Source of the DNA: Leptolyngbya sp. FACHB-321
Lineage (GTDB): Bacteria; Cyanobacteriota; Cyanobacteriia; Leptolyngbyales; Leptolyngbyaceae
Direction of reading: 5' to 3'
Assembly (NCBI RefSeq): GCF_014695975.1
Contig: NZ_JACJPI010000064.1
Coordinates: forward strand, 248,001-312,000
DNA: 64,000 nt
Positions 16,157-24,750 of the stretch are shown here, in pieces. Under the pieces are notes generated by a model that searched no databases, was not told the origin of the DNA, and was given only the letters and a program-made list of their open reading frames with translations. A program made the translations under genes and the position numbers. Numbering within the stretch: the stretch's first letter is position 1; each line of letters opens with the position of its first letter.

Positions 16157-17452
16157 TTGATTGAGCGTTATACTCTGCCCGAAATGGGCAACTTGTGGAC
16201 AGATACCTACAAGCTGAAGACCTGGCTGCAAGTCGAAATTGCCGTGTGCGAAGCGCAGGCAGAACTTGGTTATATTCCAACGGATGCGGTGGCAGATATT
16301 AAGGCAAAGGCAAACTTTGACCCAAAGCGAGTACTGGAAATTGAGGCGGAAGTACGCCACGACATGATCGCTTTCCTCACGAATGTCAACGAGTACGTGG
16401 GCGATGCGGGACGTTATATTCACCTTGGCTTAACCAGTTCTGATGTGCTGGATACAGCTTTAGCGCTCCAGCTTGTCGCTAGTCTAGATGTCTTGATGGC
16501 ACAGCTAGAATCGCTCGTTCAGGCAATTCGCTATCAGGCTCAGCAGCACCGCCATACCGTAATGATTGGTCGATCGCACGGCATTCATGCAGAACCGATC
16601 ACCTTTGGCTTTAAGCTTGCTGGCTGGTTAGCGGAAGTTTTACGTCATCGCGATCGCCTTTGCCGTCAACAGCGCAGCATTGCGGTTGGCAAAATTTCTG
16701 GTGCAGTGGGAACCTATGCTAACATTGACCCGCAAGTAGAGGCGATCGCCTGTCAGCATCTTGGGTTAGAGCCTGATACGGCTTCAACGCAGGTAATTTC
16801 ACGCGATCGACATGCTGAGTTTGTGCAAACACTGGCGCTCTTAGCAGCGTCGATCGAGCGCTTTGCTGTCGAAATCCGTAACCTTCAGCGCACCGATGTA
16901 CTGGAGGTTGAAGAGTATTTTGCCAAAGGGCAGAAAGGCTCCTCTGCAATGCCCCATAAGCGAAATCCTATCCGCTCTGAACGCCTAACAGGGATGGCGC
17001 GAGTCGTTCGCAACCACGCAGGGACTGCCCTAGAAAACGTGGCGCTTTGGCATGAACGCGATATTTCCCATAGTGCAGCGGAGCGGGTAATTCTACCGGA
17101 TGCCTGCATTTTGACTCACTTTATGCTTGTTGAGGCGACCGATTTGGTCAAAAACCTGCTGGTCTACCCCGAAAACATGACGCGTAACCTGAACCTTTAT
17201 GGTGGCGTTGTCTTTAGTCAACGGGTGCTGCTGACGCTGGTCGAGAAAGGCATGAGCCGAGAAGATGCGTATGTTGTAGTACAAGCCTGCGCTCATCAAG
17301 CCTGGAATAAACCCGATGGCGATTTTCGCCATCTGATTAGCCAGGATGCTCGTGTTGCCAAGCACCTTTCTGCCGAAGAGGTCGAAGCGTGTTTCGATCC
17401 GCAGCACCACTTAAAGCACCTTGATCCTATCTATCAACGTTTAGGTATTTAG
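16157..17452 (+). CDS. purB: Adenylosuccinate lyase
   Basis: PurB acts twice in purine synthesis, releasing fumarate from SAICAR and from adenylosuccinate. The fumarase/aspartase signature SSAMPHKRNP lies near residue 262, with GRSHGIHAEPITFGFK and TSSDVLDTA upstream. The frame is open from a TTG at 16136, but the second TTG at 16157 gives the canonical MIERYTLPEMG start of cyanobacterial PurB, so I use it (431 residues). Two more purine genes, purM and purA, occur later in the window but not in one operon. A 51-bp palindrome follows the gene. Confidence 0.97.
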   Translation: MIERYTLPEMGNLWTDTYKLKTWLQVEIAVCEAQAELGYIPTDAVADIKAKANFDPKRVLEIEAEVRHDMIAFLTNVNEYVGDAGRYIHLGLTSSDVLDTALALQLVASLDVLMAQLESLVQAIRYQAQQHRHTVMIGRSHGIHAEPITFGFKLAGWLAEVLRHRDRLCRQQRSIAVGKISGAVGTYANIDPQVEAIACQHLGLEPDTASTQVISRDRHAEFVQTLALLAASIERFAVEIRNLQRTDVLEVEEYFAKGQKGSSAMPHKRNPIRSERLTGMARVVRNHAGTALENVALWHERDISHSAAERVILPDACILTHFMLVEATDLVKNLLVYPENMTRNLNLYGGVVFSQRVLLTLVEKGMSREDAYVVVQACAHQAWNKPDGDFRHLISQDARVAKHLSAEEVEACFDPQHHLKHLDPIYQRLGI

Positions 17453-17555
17453 CGGTCAGCTTTGGTCTGCTAGTTGGTATAAGGAGACTTCTCACCATGC
17501 AAAGACAGCGTTCAGGCATAAACTGCAACGCGTAGGGCAGGCACTGGCTACTCCA

Positions 17556-17606
17556 CAGACAAGCTGATAGCGATCGGCTGTCAGCCGATCGCTATCAGCT
17601 TGTCTG
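17556..17606. repeat. Perfect 51-bp palindrome between purB and the GTPase gene
   Basis: Arms of 25 bp (17556-17580 and 17582-17606) are exact reverse complements around a single T. The stop codon and last codons of the minus-strand GTPase gene lie inside the right arm. As RNA it would form a very stable hairpin on either strand and could be a bidirectional terminator for the two convergent genes, although no T-run follows. The GCGATCGGC core resembles HIP1. Confidence 0.9.
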
Positions 17607-18962
17607 CTTGAAGCGCTCTTTTGCCGTAGCAAAGGATGCGTTCATTACCTGTTGAATTCGTTTGGGGTCAGGTTTTTTGCCGCCCATTAAGTCGCCAAAG
17701 TAAACGCAGGCAGCTTCACCCAGTGCCCAGGTATAAGCGGCTGCCCACGATGCTGCAATCACGCTGCCGAAGCCAGGGATGAATTTGATTAGTTCGCGCC
17801 CGATCGCCTGTGCCAAAAAACCACCGCCGATCGCGCTGACGACTCCGCCTGCCTGCGATGGCGACAGTGTTTGCCCATACAGTTGTCCTAACAACCCTAC
17901 TAACGAACCCTGTAACGCAGTCAAAACGGGCATCGTTGCAAAGGGTAACGGCACAGCGGCAAGGGTTGCCGCCATAATCGCAAAGGGCAGAATGTAGCGG
18001 CGACCTGCGTCTCTGTAAAGGTTGCCAAGCTGCTGTCCGGCTGTATCGTCTAGAAGCTGATGGATGGCGCGAGCTTCTGCCTCTGGCAATAAATCGGCTA
18101 AAGCATTGACCAATGCCTCCACACCATAAAACGTTGGCGTAAACTCGTCTTCCTCCAATGTAAAGTCAATCATGACTGCGCTATCAAACAACCCCTTGAA
18201 CGATTCTTGTACAGCCGCAAATGCTCGGTTCACCGCCTCTACATCGGGGGGATAAGCGGGATGATCAGTGCGATCGGCTGGGTAGAGTTCGTGAAGGGAC
18301 GTAACAGCTAGTAAGCAAGGCACATCTGGATGCTGCTTACGGATCGTGCTAGCAATCTGATGTAGCGTATCAGTCGCAAAATCATTGATTTTGACGGTAA
18401 GAATCAGGACTCTGGCACGACGGTTTTCGTTAGGCTGAAGTTCGCTGATAAGCTCCTGCGCGATCGCTCCTGTCTCCCGAGAAACATCGCCCAAACCAAC
18501 CGTATCGGTAAAAATGAGCAATGGTAGATCGCTTGTAGGGTAGCTATAGCGCTGCGTGTTCTGGGTATGCGGTCGAAAGCCTTGCCCAACAATAGCGGCA
18601 GAAACTCCAGTTAACCCTCGCACAAGCGAGCTTTTGCCTGCCTGTGGCTTGCCTACTAGCAGTGCCTCAGTGGTAGGCAACTGTCCCCGCACCTGCTCCA
18701 AAATCTCGGCAATCTCGGCTTCACTAACACTAAACCAGGACATTAAAGTGTCTGTAACCCACTGTACAGGTACAAGGCGCTTCCATCCTTTTAGGGAGCT
18801 TAGAATGTCATACCAAAGAGCCGCTGATGTCTCCACTACTGAGGTAGAAACGATAGCGGCATCCTTCGGCTTTTTGGTTACATCTGAAGGTTGCACTTCA
18901 GGTAATTCAGAGTTCGGCTTTTCGGTTACGTCTGAAGGCTGCACTTCAGGTAGTTCAGACAT
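17595..18962 (-). CDS. Dynamin/Era-like GTPase with C-terminal DUF697-type membrane domain
   Basis: A 455-residue protein in three parts. Residues 1-35 contain two near-identical copies of SELPEVQPSDVT(E/K)KP. A G domain follows: P-loop VGKPQAGKSSLVRG near 100-113, switch TQRYSYPTSDLPLL and G3 DTVGLGD; the usual NKxD is replaced by a TSLHEL-type segment. The C-terminal 130 residues are hydrophobic (PFAIMAATLAAVPLPFATMP ... WALGEAACVYFGDLMGG), as in DUF697/YcjF-type GTPases that sit on membranes. The role is probably in membrane or envelope maintenance; this is inference. Its last codons lie within the 51-bp palindrome. Confidence 0.85.
   Translation of the reverse strand: MSELPEVQPSDVTEKPNSELPEVQPSDVTKKPKDAAIVSTSVVETSAALWYDILSSLKGWKRLVPVQWVTDTLMSWFSVSEAEIAEILEQVRGQLPTTEALLVGKPQAGKSSLVRGLTGVSAAIVGQGFRPHTQNTQRYSYPTSDLPLLIFTDTVGLGDVSRETGAIAQELISELQPNENRRARVLILTVKINDFATDTLHQIASTIRKQHPDVPCLLAVTSLHELYPADRTDHPAYPPDVEAVNRAFAAVQESFKGLFDSAVMIDFTLEEDEFTPTFYGVEALVNALADLLPEAEARAIHQLLDDTAGQQLGNLYRDAGRRYILPFAIMAATLAAVPLPFATMPVLTALQGSLVGLLGQLYGQTLSPSQAGGVVSAIGGGFLAQAIGRELIKFIPGFGSVIAASWAAAYTWALGEAACVYFGDLMGGKKPDPKRIQQVMNASFATAKERFKQTS
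18885..18962 (-). repeat. In-gene tandem duplication at the GTPase N-terminus
   Basis: Two copies of a 48-bp unit encode SELPEVQPSDVTEKPN and SELPEVQPSDVTKKPK. The copies differ at only a few bases, indicating a recent duplication; unit length is a multiple of three so the frame is kept. Confidence 0.85.
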
Positions 18963-19024
18963 GGGCTACCTAGTATTGAGCGACTGCACTTCTATAGTAA
19001 TCAGGATTGGCGCTCTAGGCTCAG

Positions 19025-19363
19025 TTAAGCATCATCACGCAGATCACTTGAGCCAAACGAACTAGCACCCGGAGACGATTCATAAATTGCGTCCAACTGC
19101 TCACGTGCATCTTCCATGCTCATCGACCGCATGACCAGCAGTGGCTCGTTAATCACTTTGCCAGCGTCGTCTAAAAACTCTGGATGAGGGACTGCTTGTA
19201 GACGCGATCGTCCTGCTACTTGAGGTTCACCCATCGTCCAACCTTTTGGCGCTGGGGGACGCTGAGATTCCATACCCAGCGTCATCATGTTCCGAATCAG
19301 ATTGCCAACCGCAAAAAAGGCAAGCGTAGTAAAGGCAATGACATAGAGCAAATGTAATAGCAT
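19025..19363 (-). CDS. DUF2973 family protein
   Basis: A 112-residue protein with one N-terminal membrane helix (MLLHLLYVIAFTTLAFFAVGNLIRNM) and a soluble tail holding the family hallmark HPEFLDDAGKVINEPLLV and SMEDAREQLDAIYESSP. These features match DUF2973, a family known only in cyanobacteria and without known function. It lies downstream of and on the same strand as a DUF2605 protein, the usual partnership. The ATG at 19363 fits the anchor. A small role at the thylakoid or plasma membrane is conceivable but unproven. Confidence 0.85.
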   Translation of the reverse strand: MLLHLLYVIAFTTLAFFAVGNLIRNMMTLGMESQRPPAPKGWTMGEPQVAGRSRLQAVPHPEFLDDAGKVINEPLLVMRSMSMEDAREQLDAIYESSPGASSFGSSDLRDDA

Positions 19364-19550
19364 AGGTTTTTCCTCAAAAGCCGCAGTCTCAGTTGGAGCC
19401 GCAATAGTGTGTTTTTATGAATGCTTACAAAGATAGGTGTTTCAAAGTCGCTTGAAGTGATTGGACTAAATCGAGTCATCAACAAAATTAGAAAGTGATG
19501 ATTATCACTCCTCAATCATGCTACGCGACTACCCTAATTTTATTCAAATG

Positions 19551-19904
19551 CTACAGTCCGTTACAGTCTTTTTCGTCTGATTGTTGTGCACCTGCTTCCT
19601 GCATCCGTCGGCGCACTGCGACTTGCCAGCATTCTGCTACTAGATCATGCCAGGGTTTCATGACTGACAGCTCAATCCCCACCTGACCACCTGTTGCCCT
19701 AAAGAGCATCTGCGCCGTAGAGACCTCCTGCTGCGCCACTACAATCCGCTTTAGCAAAGAGTCTCGTTGCTCAGTACCTAAAAAGGGAAGTGCTTCCGTT
19801 TCTAACAAAAGCCGCGATCGCTGGAACCAATACTGAAAATCTTCAAGGAGTGGCTCCAAGATGGAGCGAAGCAGGTCTGCATTCGGTGAAGGGGAATCAA
19901 ACAT
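19551..19904 (-). CDS. DUF2605 family protein
   Basis: A 117-residue soluble, mostly helical protein. It begins LLRSILEPLLEDFQYWFQRS and continues ALPFLGTEQRDSLLKRI and VGIELSVMKPWHDLVAECW, which is the DUF2605 pattern as I remember it; the family is limited to cyanobacteria. It precedes DUF2973 on the same strand with 187 bp between, so the two probably work together, for instance a soluble partner of the membrane-anchored DUF2973. Biochemical function unknown. Confidence 0.85.
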   Translation of the reverse strand: MFDSPSPNADLLRSILEPLLEDFQYWFQRSRLLLETEALPFLGTEQRDSLLKRIVVAQQEVSTAQMLFRATGGQVGIELSVMKPWHDLVAECWQVAVRRRMQEAGAQQSDEKDCNGL

Positions 19905-20200
19905 TAGTAAAGCTGACTGGTTATGTCCATATTTTCATTTTAGCGCTTTCTCAGGTTCGTAAACCTTCTTTACATAGATTTAAGTAACGCAAAGTCGTTT
20001 GCGCTAAGGGGGTCAAGAAGATTCAGTAAGATAGAGACTACGGTCTTTGCGGTAAATGCTTTAACCGTAGGTGGAATGCGCTGCGTCAAACTTTAGATTG
20101 GAATCATCTGGCATTTAGATTGATCTGATGTCAGGGTTTGATGATAACTCGCTGCGATCGTGCGCTCTCCTCTGTTTGCCCTCTATTGTCTGTTGTATCG

Positions 20201-22036
20201 ATGCCATCTCCTATGCCTGTTTCCGCCTCCCCCGAAGACGATCAACCAGAGAAAATCCATCTGCCTCGCACCAGCGAATCGGAACCGTTGCAGAGGATTC
20301 GCCACACCACGTCTCATGTGATGGCGATGGCGGTGCAAAAGCTGTTTCCGAAAGTGCAAGTCACGATCGGACCTTCGATCGAAACTGGCTTCTATTACGA
20401 CTTTGATAGCCCAGAGCCATTTACTGAGAAGGATCTGAAGGCAATCAAGAAGGAGATGACGAAGATCATCAACCGCAAACTGCCAGTGATCCGGGAAGAG
20501 GTGAGCCGGGAAGAGGCTCGGCAGCGTATTCAGGCAATTAACGAACCCTACAAGCTAGAAATTTTAGAAGGCTTGCAAGAACCAATTACGCTCTATCATC
20601 TGGGCGACCAGTGGTGGGATCTGTGCGCGGGTCCGCACGTTGAGAGTACGTCTGAGCTTAACCCTGATGCCTTTGATTTGGAAAGCGTCGCTGGTGCCTA
20701 CTGGCGTGGCGATGAAACTAAAGCTCAACTTCAGCGCATCTATGGCACTGCTTGGGAAACTCCGGCACAGTTGGCGGAATACAAGCGGCGTAAAGAAGAA
20801 GCTCTGAAGCGCGACCACCGTAAGCTGGGCAAAGAGCTGGGTCTCTTTATTTTTTCGGATTCGGTTGGTCCTGGTTTGCCACTGTGGACACCAAAGGGAA
20901 CGGTACTGCGATCGATCCTCGAAGACTTTCTTAAGCAGGAACAACTAAAACGGGGCTACCTGCCTGTCGTCACCCCCCACATTGCCAGAGTGGATTTGTT
21001 TAAAACCTCTGGGCACTGGCAAAAGTATAAAGAAGATATGTTTCCGCTGATGGCAGAGGATGAGGCAGCAGCGGCACTGGAGCAGGGCTTTGTCATGAAG
21101 CCAATGAACTGCCCCTTTCACATTCAAATCTACAAAAACGAACTACGTTCTTACCGTGAGCTACCACTGCGGCTAGCAGAATTTGGCACGGTCTACCGTT
21201 ATGAGCAATCGGGTGAACTCGGCGGTTTAACCAGAGTGCGCGGCTTTACGGTTGATGACTCGCATTTATTTGTCACGCCTGAACAGTTGGATGCTGAGTT
21301 TTTGAGCGTGGTGGATTTGATTCTGTCCGTGTTCAAGAGCCTGCAATTGAAGAACTTCAAAGCGCGTTTGAGCTTCCGCGATCCTGATTCTGATAAGTAC
21401 ATTGGCTCGGATGAAGCATGGGATAAGGCTCAAGGAGCGATTCGTCGTGCGGTAGAAACACTGGGCATGGATCACTTTGAAGGCATTGGGGAAGCGGCAT
21501 TTTATGGTCCCAAACTAGACTTTATTTTTCAAGATGTGCTCGATCGCGAATGGCAGCTTGGCACAGTTCAGGTAGATTACAACCTCCCCGAACGCTTTGA
21601 CTTGGAATACGTTGCCGAAGACGGCACTCGCAAGCGACCTGTGATGATTCACCGTGCGCCGTTTGGTTCTCTAGAACGACTGATCGGCATTTTGATTGAA
21701 GAGTATGCAGGCGATTTTCCGGTCTGGTTAGCGCCGATTCAGGTACGCCTGCTGGCGGTTAGCGAAGATCAGCTACCCTTTGCCAAACAGGTGGTGAGCC
21801 AACTGCTGGCGATCGGTATTCGGGCAGAAGTGGATACCAGCGGCGATCGTCTCGGCAAGCTGATCCGTAACGCCGAAAAGGACAAAATTCCCGTGATGGC
21901 AGTGGTTGGTGCTAAAGAGGTGGAAGCCAATTCTCTTAGCATCCGTACCCGTGCCGCTGGCGAATTAGGCGCAATTCCGGTGGCAGAAGTGCTAGAGCGG
22001 CTGAAAGCGGCAAATGAGAACCATGCTAACTTTTGA
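20201..22036 (+). CDS. thrS: Threonyl-tRNA synthetase (form without TGS domain)
   Basis: ThrRS charges tRNA-Thr and edits mis-charged serine. The protein starts directly with the editing domain (RIRHTTSHVMAMAVQKLFP and the later DLCAGPHV motif), followed by the class II catalytic core (motif 2 RYEQSGELGGLTRVRGFT, zinc ligand in MNCPFHIQIY, motif 3 HRAPFGSLERLIGIL) and the anticodon-binding domain. The N-terminal TGS domain of Escherichia coli ThrRS is missing, which I believe is normal in cyanobacteria. The frame is open from a TTG at 20138; the ATG at 20201 (or 20213) gives the usual length of about 610 residues. Confidence 0.97.
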   Translation: MPSPMPVSASPEDDQPEKIHLPRTSESEPLQRIRHTTSHVMAMAVQKLFPKVQVTIGPSIETGFYYDFDSPEPFTEKDLKAIKKEMTKIINRKLPVIREEVSREEARQRIQAINEPYKLEILEGLQEPITLYHLGDQWWDLCAGPHVESTSELNPDAFDLESVAGAYWRGDETKAQLQRIYGTAWETPAQLAEYKRRKEEALKRDHRKLGKELGLFIFSDSVGPGLPLWTPKGTVLRSILEDFLKQEQLKRGYLPVVTPHIARVDLFKTSGHWQKYKEDMFPLMAEDEAAAALEQGFVMKPMNCPFHIQIYKNELRSYRELPLRLAEFGTVYRYEQSGELGGLTRVRGFTVDDSHLFVTPEQLDAEFLSVVDLILSVFKSLQLKNFKARLSFRDPDSDKYIGSDEAWDKAQGAIRRAVETLGMDHFEGIGEAAFYGPKLDFIFQDVLDREWQLGTVQVDYNLPERFDLEYVAEDGTRKRPVMIHRAPFGSLERLIGILIEEYAGDFPVWLAPIQVRLLAVSEDQLPFAKQVVSQLLAIGIRAEVDTSGDRLGKLIRNAEKDKIPVMAVVGAKEVEANSLSIRTRAAGELGAIPVAEVLERLKAANENHANF

Positions 22037-22237
22037 GGCTATGCCTCAGTGGTAGGACATTAGGAGATTTCTGAGAAAGAATGTACCGCTTGTAGGGGGC
22101 AGGTTTTGTCAGAATTTTACTCATAGCCGCTCACGTTGGTATCAAACCTGACCCTACGGGTATTTTGTTTGCTAGCAATCTTCTTAGTAAGCGATACGCT
22201 TTCGCGGATCGGCTCCGGTGGCGGAAGTCCAGCTTTT

Positions 22238-22600
22238 CTACTGGTCTACTGATGCAGGCTGTTGGTTTAGCAGTCGCTCGATGAGGCTAGGAGGAGTAGC
22301 TTGACGATAGGCTCCACAGTAATGCATTGTGAGGACTGCCTTAAACGCCCAATGATTGGCAGGCACATCGACAAATGGGTTGGGCAATGTTTCGGCTCGA
22401 TTCTGTACACAGGCTTCAAGTACCTGTCTAGCAGTTGGTTCAGCCTGTGCTTGATCGCCTGATGTCTGTGCGATCGTGCGAGGTGGGTTATTTGGCAAAG
22501 CCGCGCTCGCCGCTAGAGGTAGCATGAGCGTGGCGATCGCCGACAGCATTACTGTGCTGAAAATTGTGCTGAAACGGTTGCAGTTCATAGAACAAACCAA
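22238..22600 (-). CDS. Exported protein with a single SLH-like motif, 120 aa
   Basis: The protein has a signal peptide (FSTVMLSAIATLMLPLAASAA, cleavage near residue 34) and a short mature chain of about 85 residues. The central NPFVDVPANHWAFKAVLTMHY is a good match to the first part of an S-layer homology motif (F-x-D-V-P-x-x-H-W-A-x-x-A-V). Only one copy is present, whereas cell-wall anchoring SLH proteins carry two or three, and cyanobacterial SLH-porins carry it before a barrel. It may be a small stand-alone SLH protein or the trimmed end of a larger one. Three cysteines are present. Confidence 0.65.
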   Translation of the reverse strand: MVCSMNCNRFSTIFSTVMLSAIATLMLPLAASAALPNNPPRTIAQTSGDQAQAEPTARQVLEACVQNRAETLPNPFVDVPANHWAFKAVLTMHYCGAYRQATPPSLIERLLNQQPASVDQ

Positions 22601-22784
22601 GGAGAGGTTAAGAGTGCTAGAGCTAACATTTAACTGATAAGACTAGTGTAGTCATGCAAGCGCTGAAGTGCATTTAAGGGCAAGTGTTAGTGACGGCTGC
22701 TGGACTTGAATGGCTATGATGCTTGCTCTACCAGCACCTCTTACCAGAAATGATTTGTGTACAAGCTGTCTTTTTGATGCTGTT

Positions 22785-23333
22785 ATGACTACTACTGTTG
22801 CCCGCTTGACGGTTTGCCTGATGAGCCTCATCGCTTTAACGTTGGGCAGTTGCAGCGCTCCGCCTGTGGCTGATGCTCCTCCTGGCGATCGCAGTCCGGT
22901 GCCTACGCCTTCACCGAGCGCGACACAGCCATCACCCTCTCCTAGTGTTGCCGCTCGCCTGACACCACCGACGGGCACACCCAGTCCGACGACAACAATC
23001 AATATCTATAAAGTCGATACGCAATGCGCGAATTTGGCACCAGAAAAGGTGACGGTGACAGCCTCGAAATCCTTGGAGGCAGCGATCGCGCAAGTGCTAG
23101 CCGAAACCGATAGCGGTGACTTCAGCATTGCGGGCTACCGAGTCAGCCAAGAAGGGGCGCGGGCGATCGTCGATCTCCGCCTTCCTGCTAATGCTAAACG
23201 CAGTTTCTACTCCCTCTCAAGTTGCGAACAACTTGCCCTCTTTGGCGGCATCCGCAAAACGTTGCTCAACAACTCCCAATGGAAGATTCAATCCGTACAG
23301 TTTACGGAGAAAGGGCAGGAGATTGTTTTGTAA
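22785..23333 (+). CDS. GerMN-domain lipoprotein
   Basis: The ATG at 22785 is chosen because it gives a lipoprotein signal, MTTTVARLTVCLMSLIALTL then GSC with the lipidated cysteine. A Pro/Ser/Thr-rich linker (about 45 residues) leads to a domain of about 110 residues, INIYKVDTQCANLAPEKVTV ... LEAAIAQVLAET ... AIVDLRLP ... FGGIRKTLLNNSQWKIQSVQF, which matches the GerMN fold. GerMN proteins are periplasmic and often linked to cell-wall or spore-coat processes; in cyanobacteria their role is not established. Frames on the opposite strand are shadows. Confidence 0.8.
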   Translation: MTTTVARLTVCLMSLIALTLGSCSAPPVADAPPGDRSPVPTPSPSATQPSPSPSVAARLTPPTGTPSPTTTINIYKVDTQCANLAPEKVTVTASKSLEAAIAQVLAETDSGDFSIAGYRVSQEGARAIVDLRLPANAKRSFYSLSSCEQLALFGGIRKTLLNNSQWKIQSVQFTEKGQEIVL

Positions 23334-23335
23334 GA

Positions 23336-23377
23336 AAGGCTGAAGGCTAAAGGCTGAAAGCTGAAGGCTAAAAGGGC
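23336..23377 (+). repeat. Degenerate heptamer repeat after the GerMN gene
   Basis: Six consecutive 7-bp units of the type AAGGCTG/AAGGCTA. The same period occurs in many other spacers of the window. Confidence 0.8.
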
Positions 23378-23382
23378 TGGTT

Positions 23383-24066
23383 TTATCCTTTAGTTCTTAT
23401 CTTTATACTTTCCACTTTCGACACGGCTGGGCAGTTTGCCAGATACCAGCGCCAGGGGAAGTCAGTGCCCTGAGTTAAGCCAATGCGGGTTGTTTGGGTC
23501 AATGAATGTGTGCCGTCATCTAGCTGCTGTTGAAACGTGGCATCGCGGTGTTCGAGCCACAGCGGTTGTTCCAGTTGCAGCGGTTGGGCAGTAAAGCTCA
23601 GGTCAATCTTGAGGGCGCGACAGAGTTTGCCAGGTCCGGCAGCAATGCGGTGAGGTTTTGGCTCTTTTTGTCGATCGATCCAGGGTGGAATCGTTTCAAG
23701 CTGGAGTGCCCGGATTAATACAGCGCTGGGCACTCCATCCAAGTCAGTGACAACATTCAGGCAGTAATACATCCCATAGATGAGATAGACATAGGTCATG
23801 CCAGCGGGACCAAACATTACGCTGTTGCGATCGGTGCGGCGGCGGTAGGCATGACAGGCAGGATCGCCTGGGGTATATGCCTCAGTCTCGACAATCTGCC
23901 CACGCCAGGTCGTGCCATCAGGTAACAGTCGCACAAGGGTACAGCCGATGAGGTCAGGTGCAACGGCTGTAGAAGGGCGGGAAAGCCAGGACGGTGAAAT
24001 GACCAAACTTGTTGCGAGATTCTGTGAATTGGTAGGATTACGGAAAGACCGTTTTACAATCTTCAA
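23383..24066 (-). CDS. mpg: 3-methyladenine DNA glycosylase (AAG/Mpg family)
   Basis: This base-excision repair enzyme removes alkylated purines. The protein matches the AAG fold: DLIGCTLVRLLPDGTTWRG, the catalytic glutamate in IVETEAYTPGDPACHAY, MTYVYLIYGMYYCLNVV, PSAVLIRALQ and AAGPGKLCRALKI. The length of 227 residues is close to family norms. The start at 24066 is a TTG; shorter starts are possible because the conserved part begins near residue 28. A heptamer repeat lies just downstream of its stop, shared with the convergent GerMN gene. Confidence 0.93.
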   Translation of the reverse strand: MKIVKRSFRNPTNSQNLATSLVISPSWLSRPSTAVAPDLIGCTLVRLLPDGTTWRGQIVETEAYTPGDPACHAYRRRTDRNSVMFGPAGMTYVYLIYGMYYCLNVVTDLDGVPSAVLIRALQLETIPPWIDRQKEPKPHRIAAGPGKLCRALKIDLSFTAQPLQLEQPLWLEHRDATFQQQLDDGTHSLTQTTRIGLTQGTDFPWRWYLANCPAVSKVESIKIRTKG

Positions 24067-24143
24067 ACGTTTAAGAGCGTACTGCGATCGTAGGCCGCTC
24101 TTTTAACTTAAAGTCAAACCTTCATTTAGAGAGGCATAAAAAG

Positions 24144-24266
24144 ATGGATGTTAAATTAGCACTGGTTGTACTCACGGCTGTCTTTACAGTAGCGTGCTTG
24201 TTTTTCGGCACCAAAAACGGCTTTTACGATACTGACGACTACCACGGCAATGGTTCTGCTCATTGA
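24144..24266 (+). CDS. 40-aa single-helix membrane protein, candidate NdhP (NDH-1L subunit)
   Basis: A small ORF of 40 codons with ATG at 24144. It has one membrane helix (KLALVVLTAVFTVACLFF) and a conserved-looking polar tail, GTKNGFYDTDDYHGNGSAH. The tail pattern fits the small NDH-1L complex subunit NdhP as I remember it; this is recognition from memory, not proof. If right, it sits in the thylakoid or plasma membrane NDH-1L complex for respiration and cyclic electron flow. A purine stretch (GAGAGG) lies upstream. Its shortness means automatic gene calls may miss it. Confidence 0.6.
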   Translation: MDVKLALVVLTAVFTVACLFFGTKNGFYDTDDYHGNGSAH

Positions 24267-24750
24267 GGCACTCGTAAGACCTGTGCAATCTGATTGCTGA
24301 GAGTGCTCAACACCTTACCGGCAGGAGCAACGCGCTTGTAAGGTAGCCTCTTATTGCCGTCGCCATAGAGCTTAGAACCTTGGAAAGGGAGTGTATGGGC
24401 TTGCCCCTAACCAGAATGCAACCCCTGCACCTTGTTTCAACTAATATGGCTACTGCTGTAAGACCAAGAGATGCAGAGACTTCAACGCTTTCTAACCGCA
24501 TACGACATGGTTGTATTCATGTTGATACATTCATGTCGATTCAGTGAGTTGGAGTGCATGGCTGGTTGGTTTAACCCTACGTTGATGAGTCGGCAACATT
24601 GCTTCATCGGTGTATCTGGTGCAGAAGTGCAGGAATGTTTGCCCTCTGCACTAGGCTGCTGGACAACTAAGCCTGAATCCTTGATTTCGCTAACGAAAGC
24701 GCCGTCCTGCAAGATAACCGACGTGAACGCCAGAGTAGGACGACGCGAAC
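24267..24750. other. 484-bp spacer, no supported gene
   Basis: Frames on both strands are short, overlap each other and show no domain or signal. The segment presumably holds the promoter of the metallo-hydrolase gene at 24751. I see no tRNA, riboswitch or strong hairpin. Confidence 0.4.

Noticed and set aside
22652-23002. 116-codon minus-strand frame over the GerMN gene
   Set aside because: It is the shadow of the Pro/Ser/Thr linker of the plus-strand lipoprotein, which has a signal peptide and a recognised domain.
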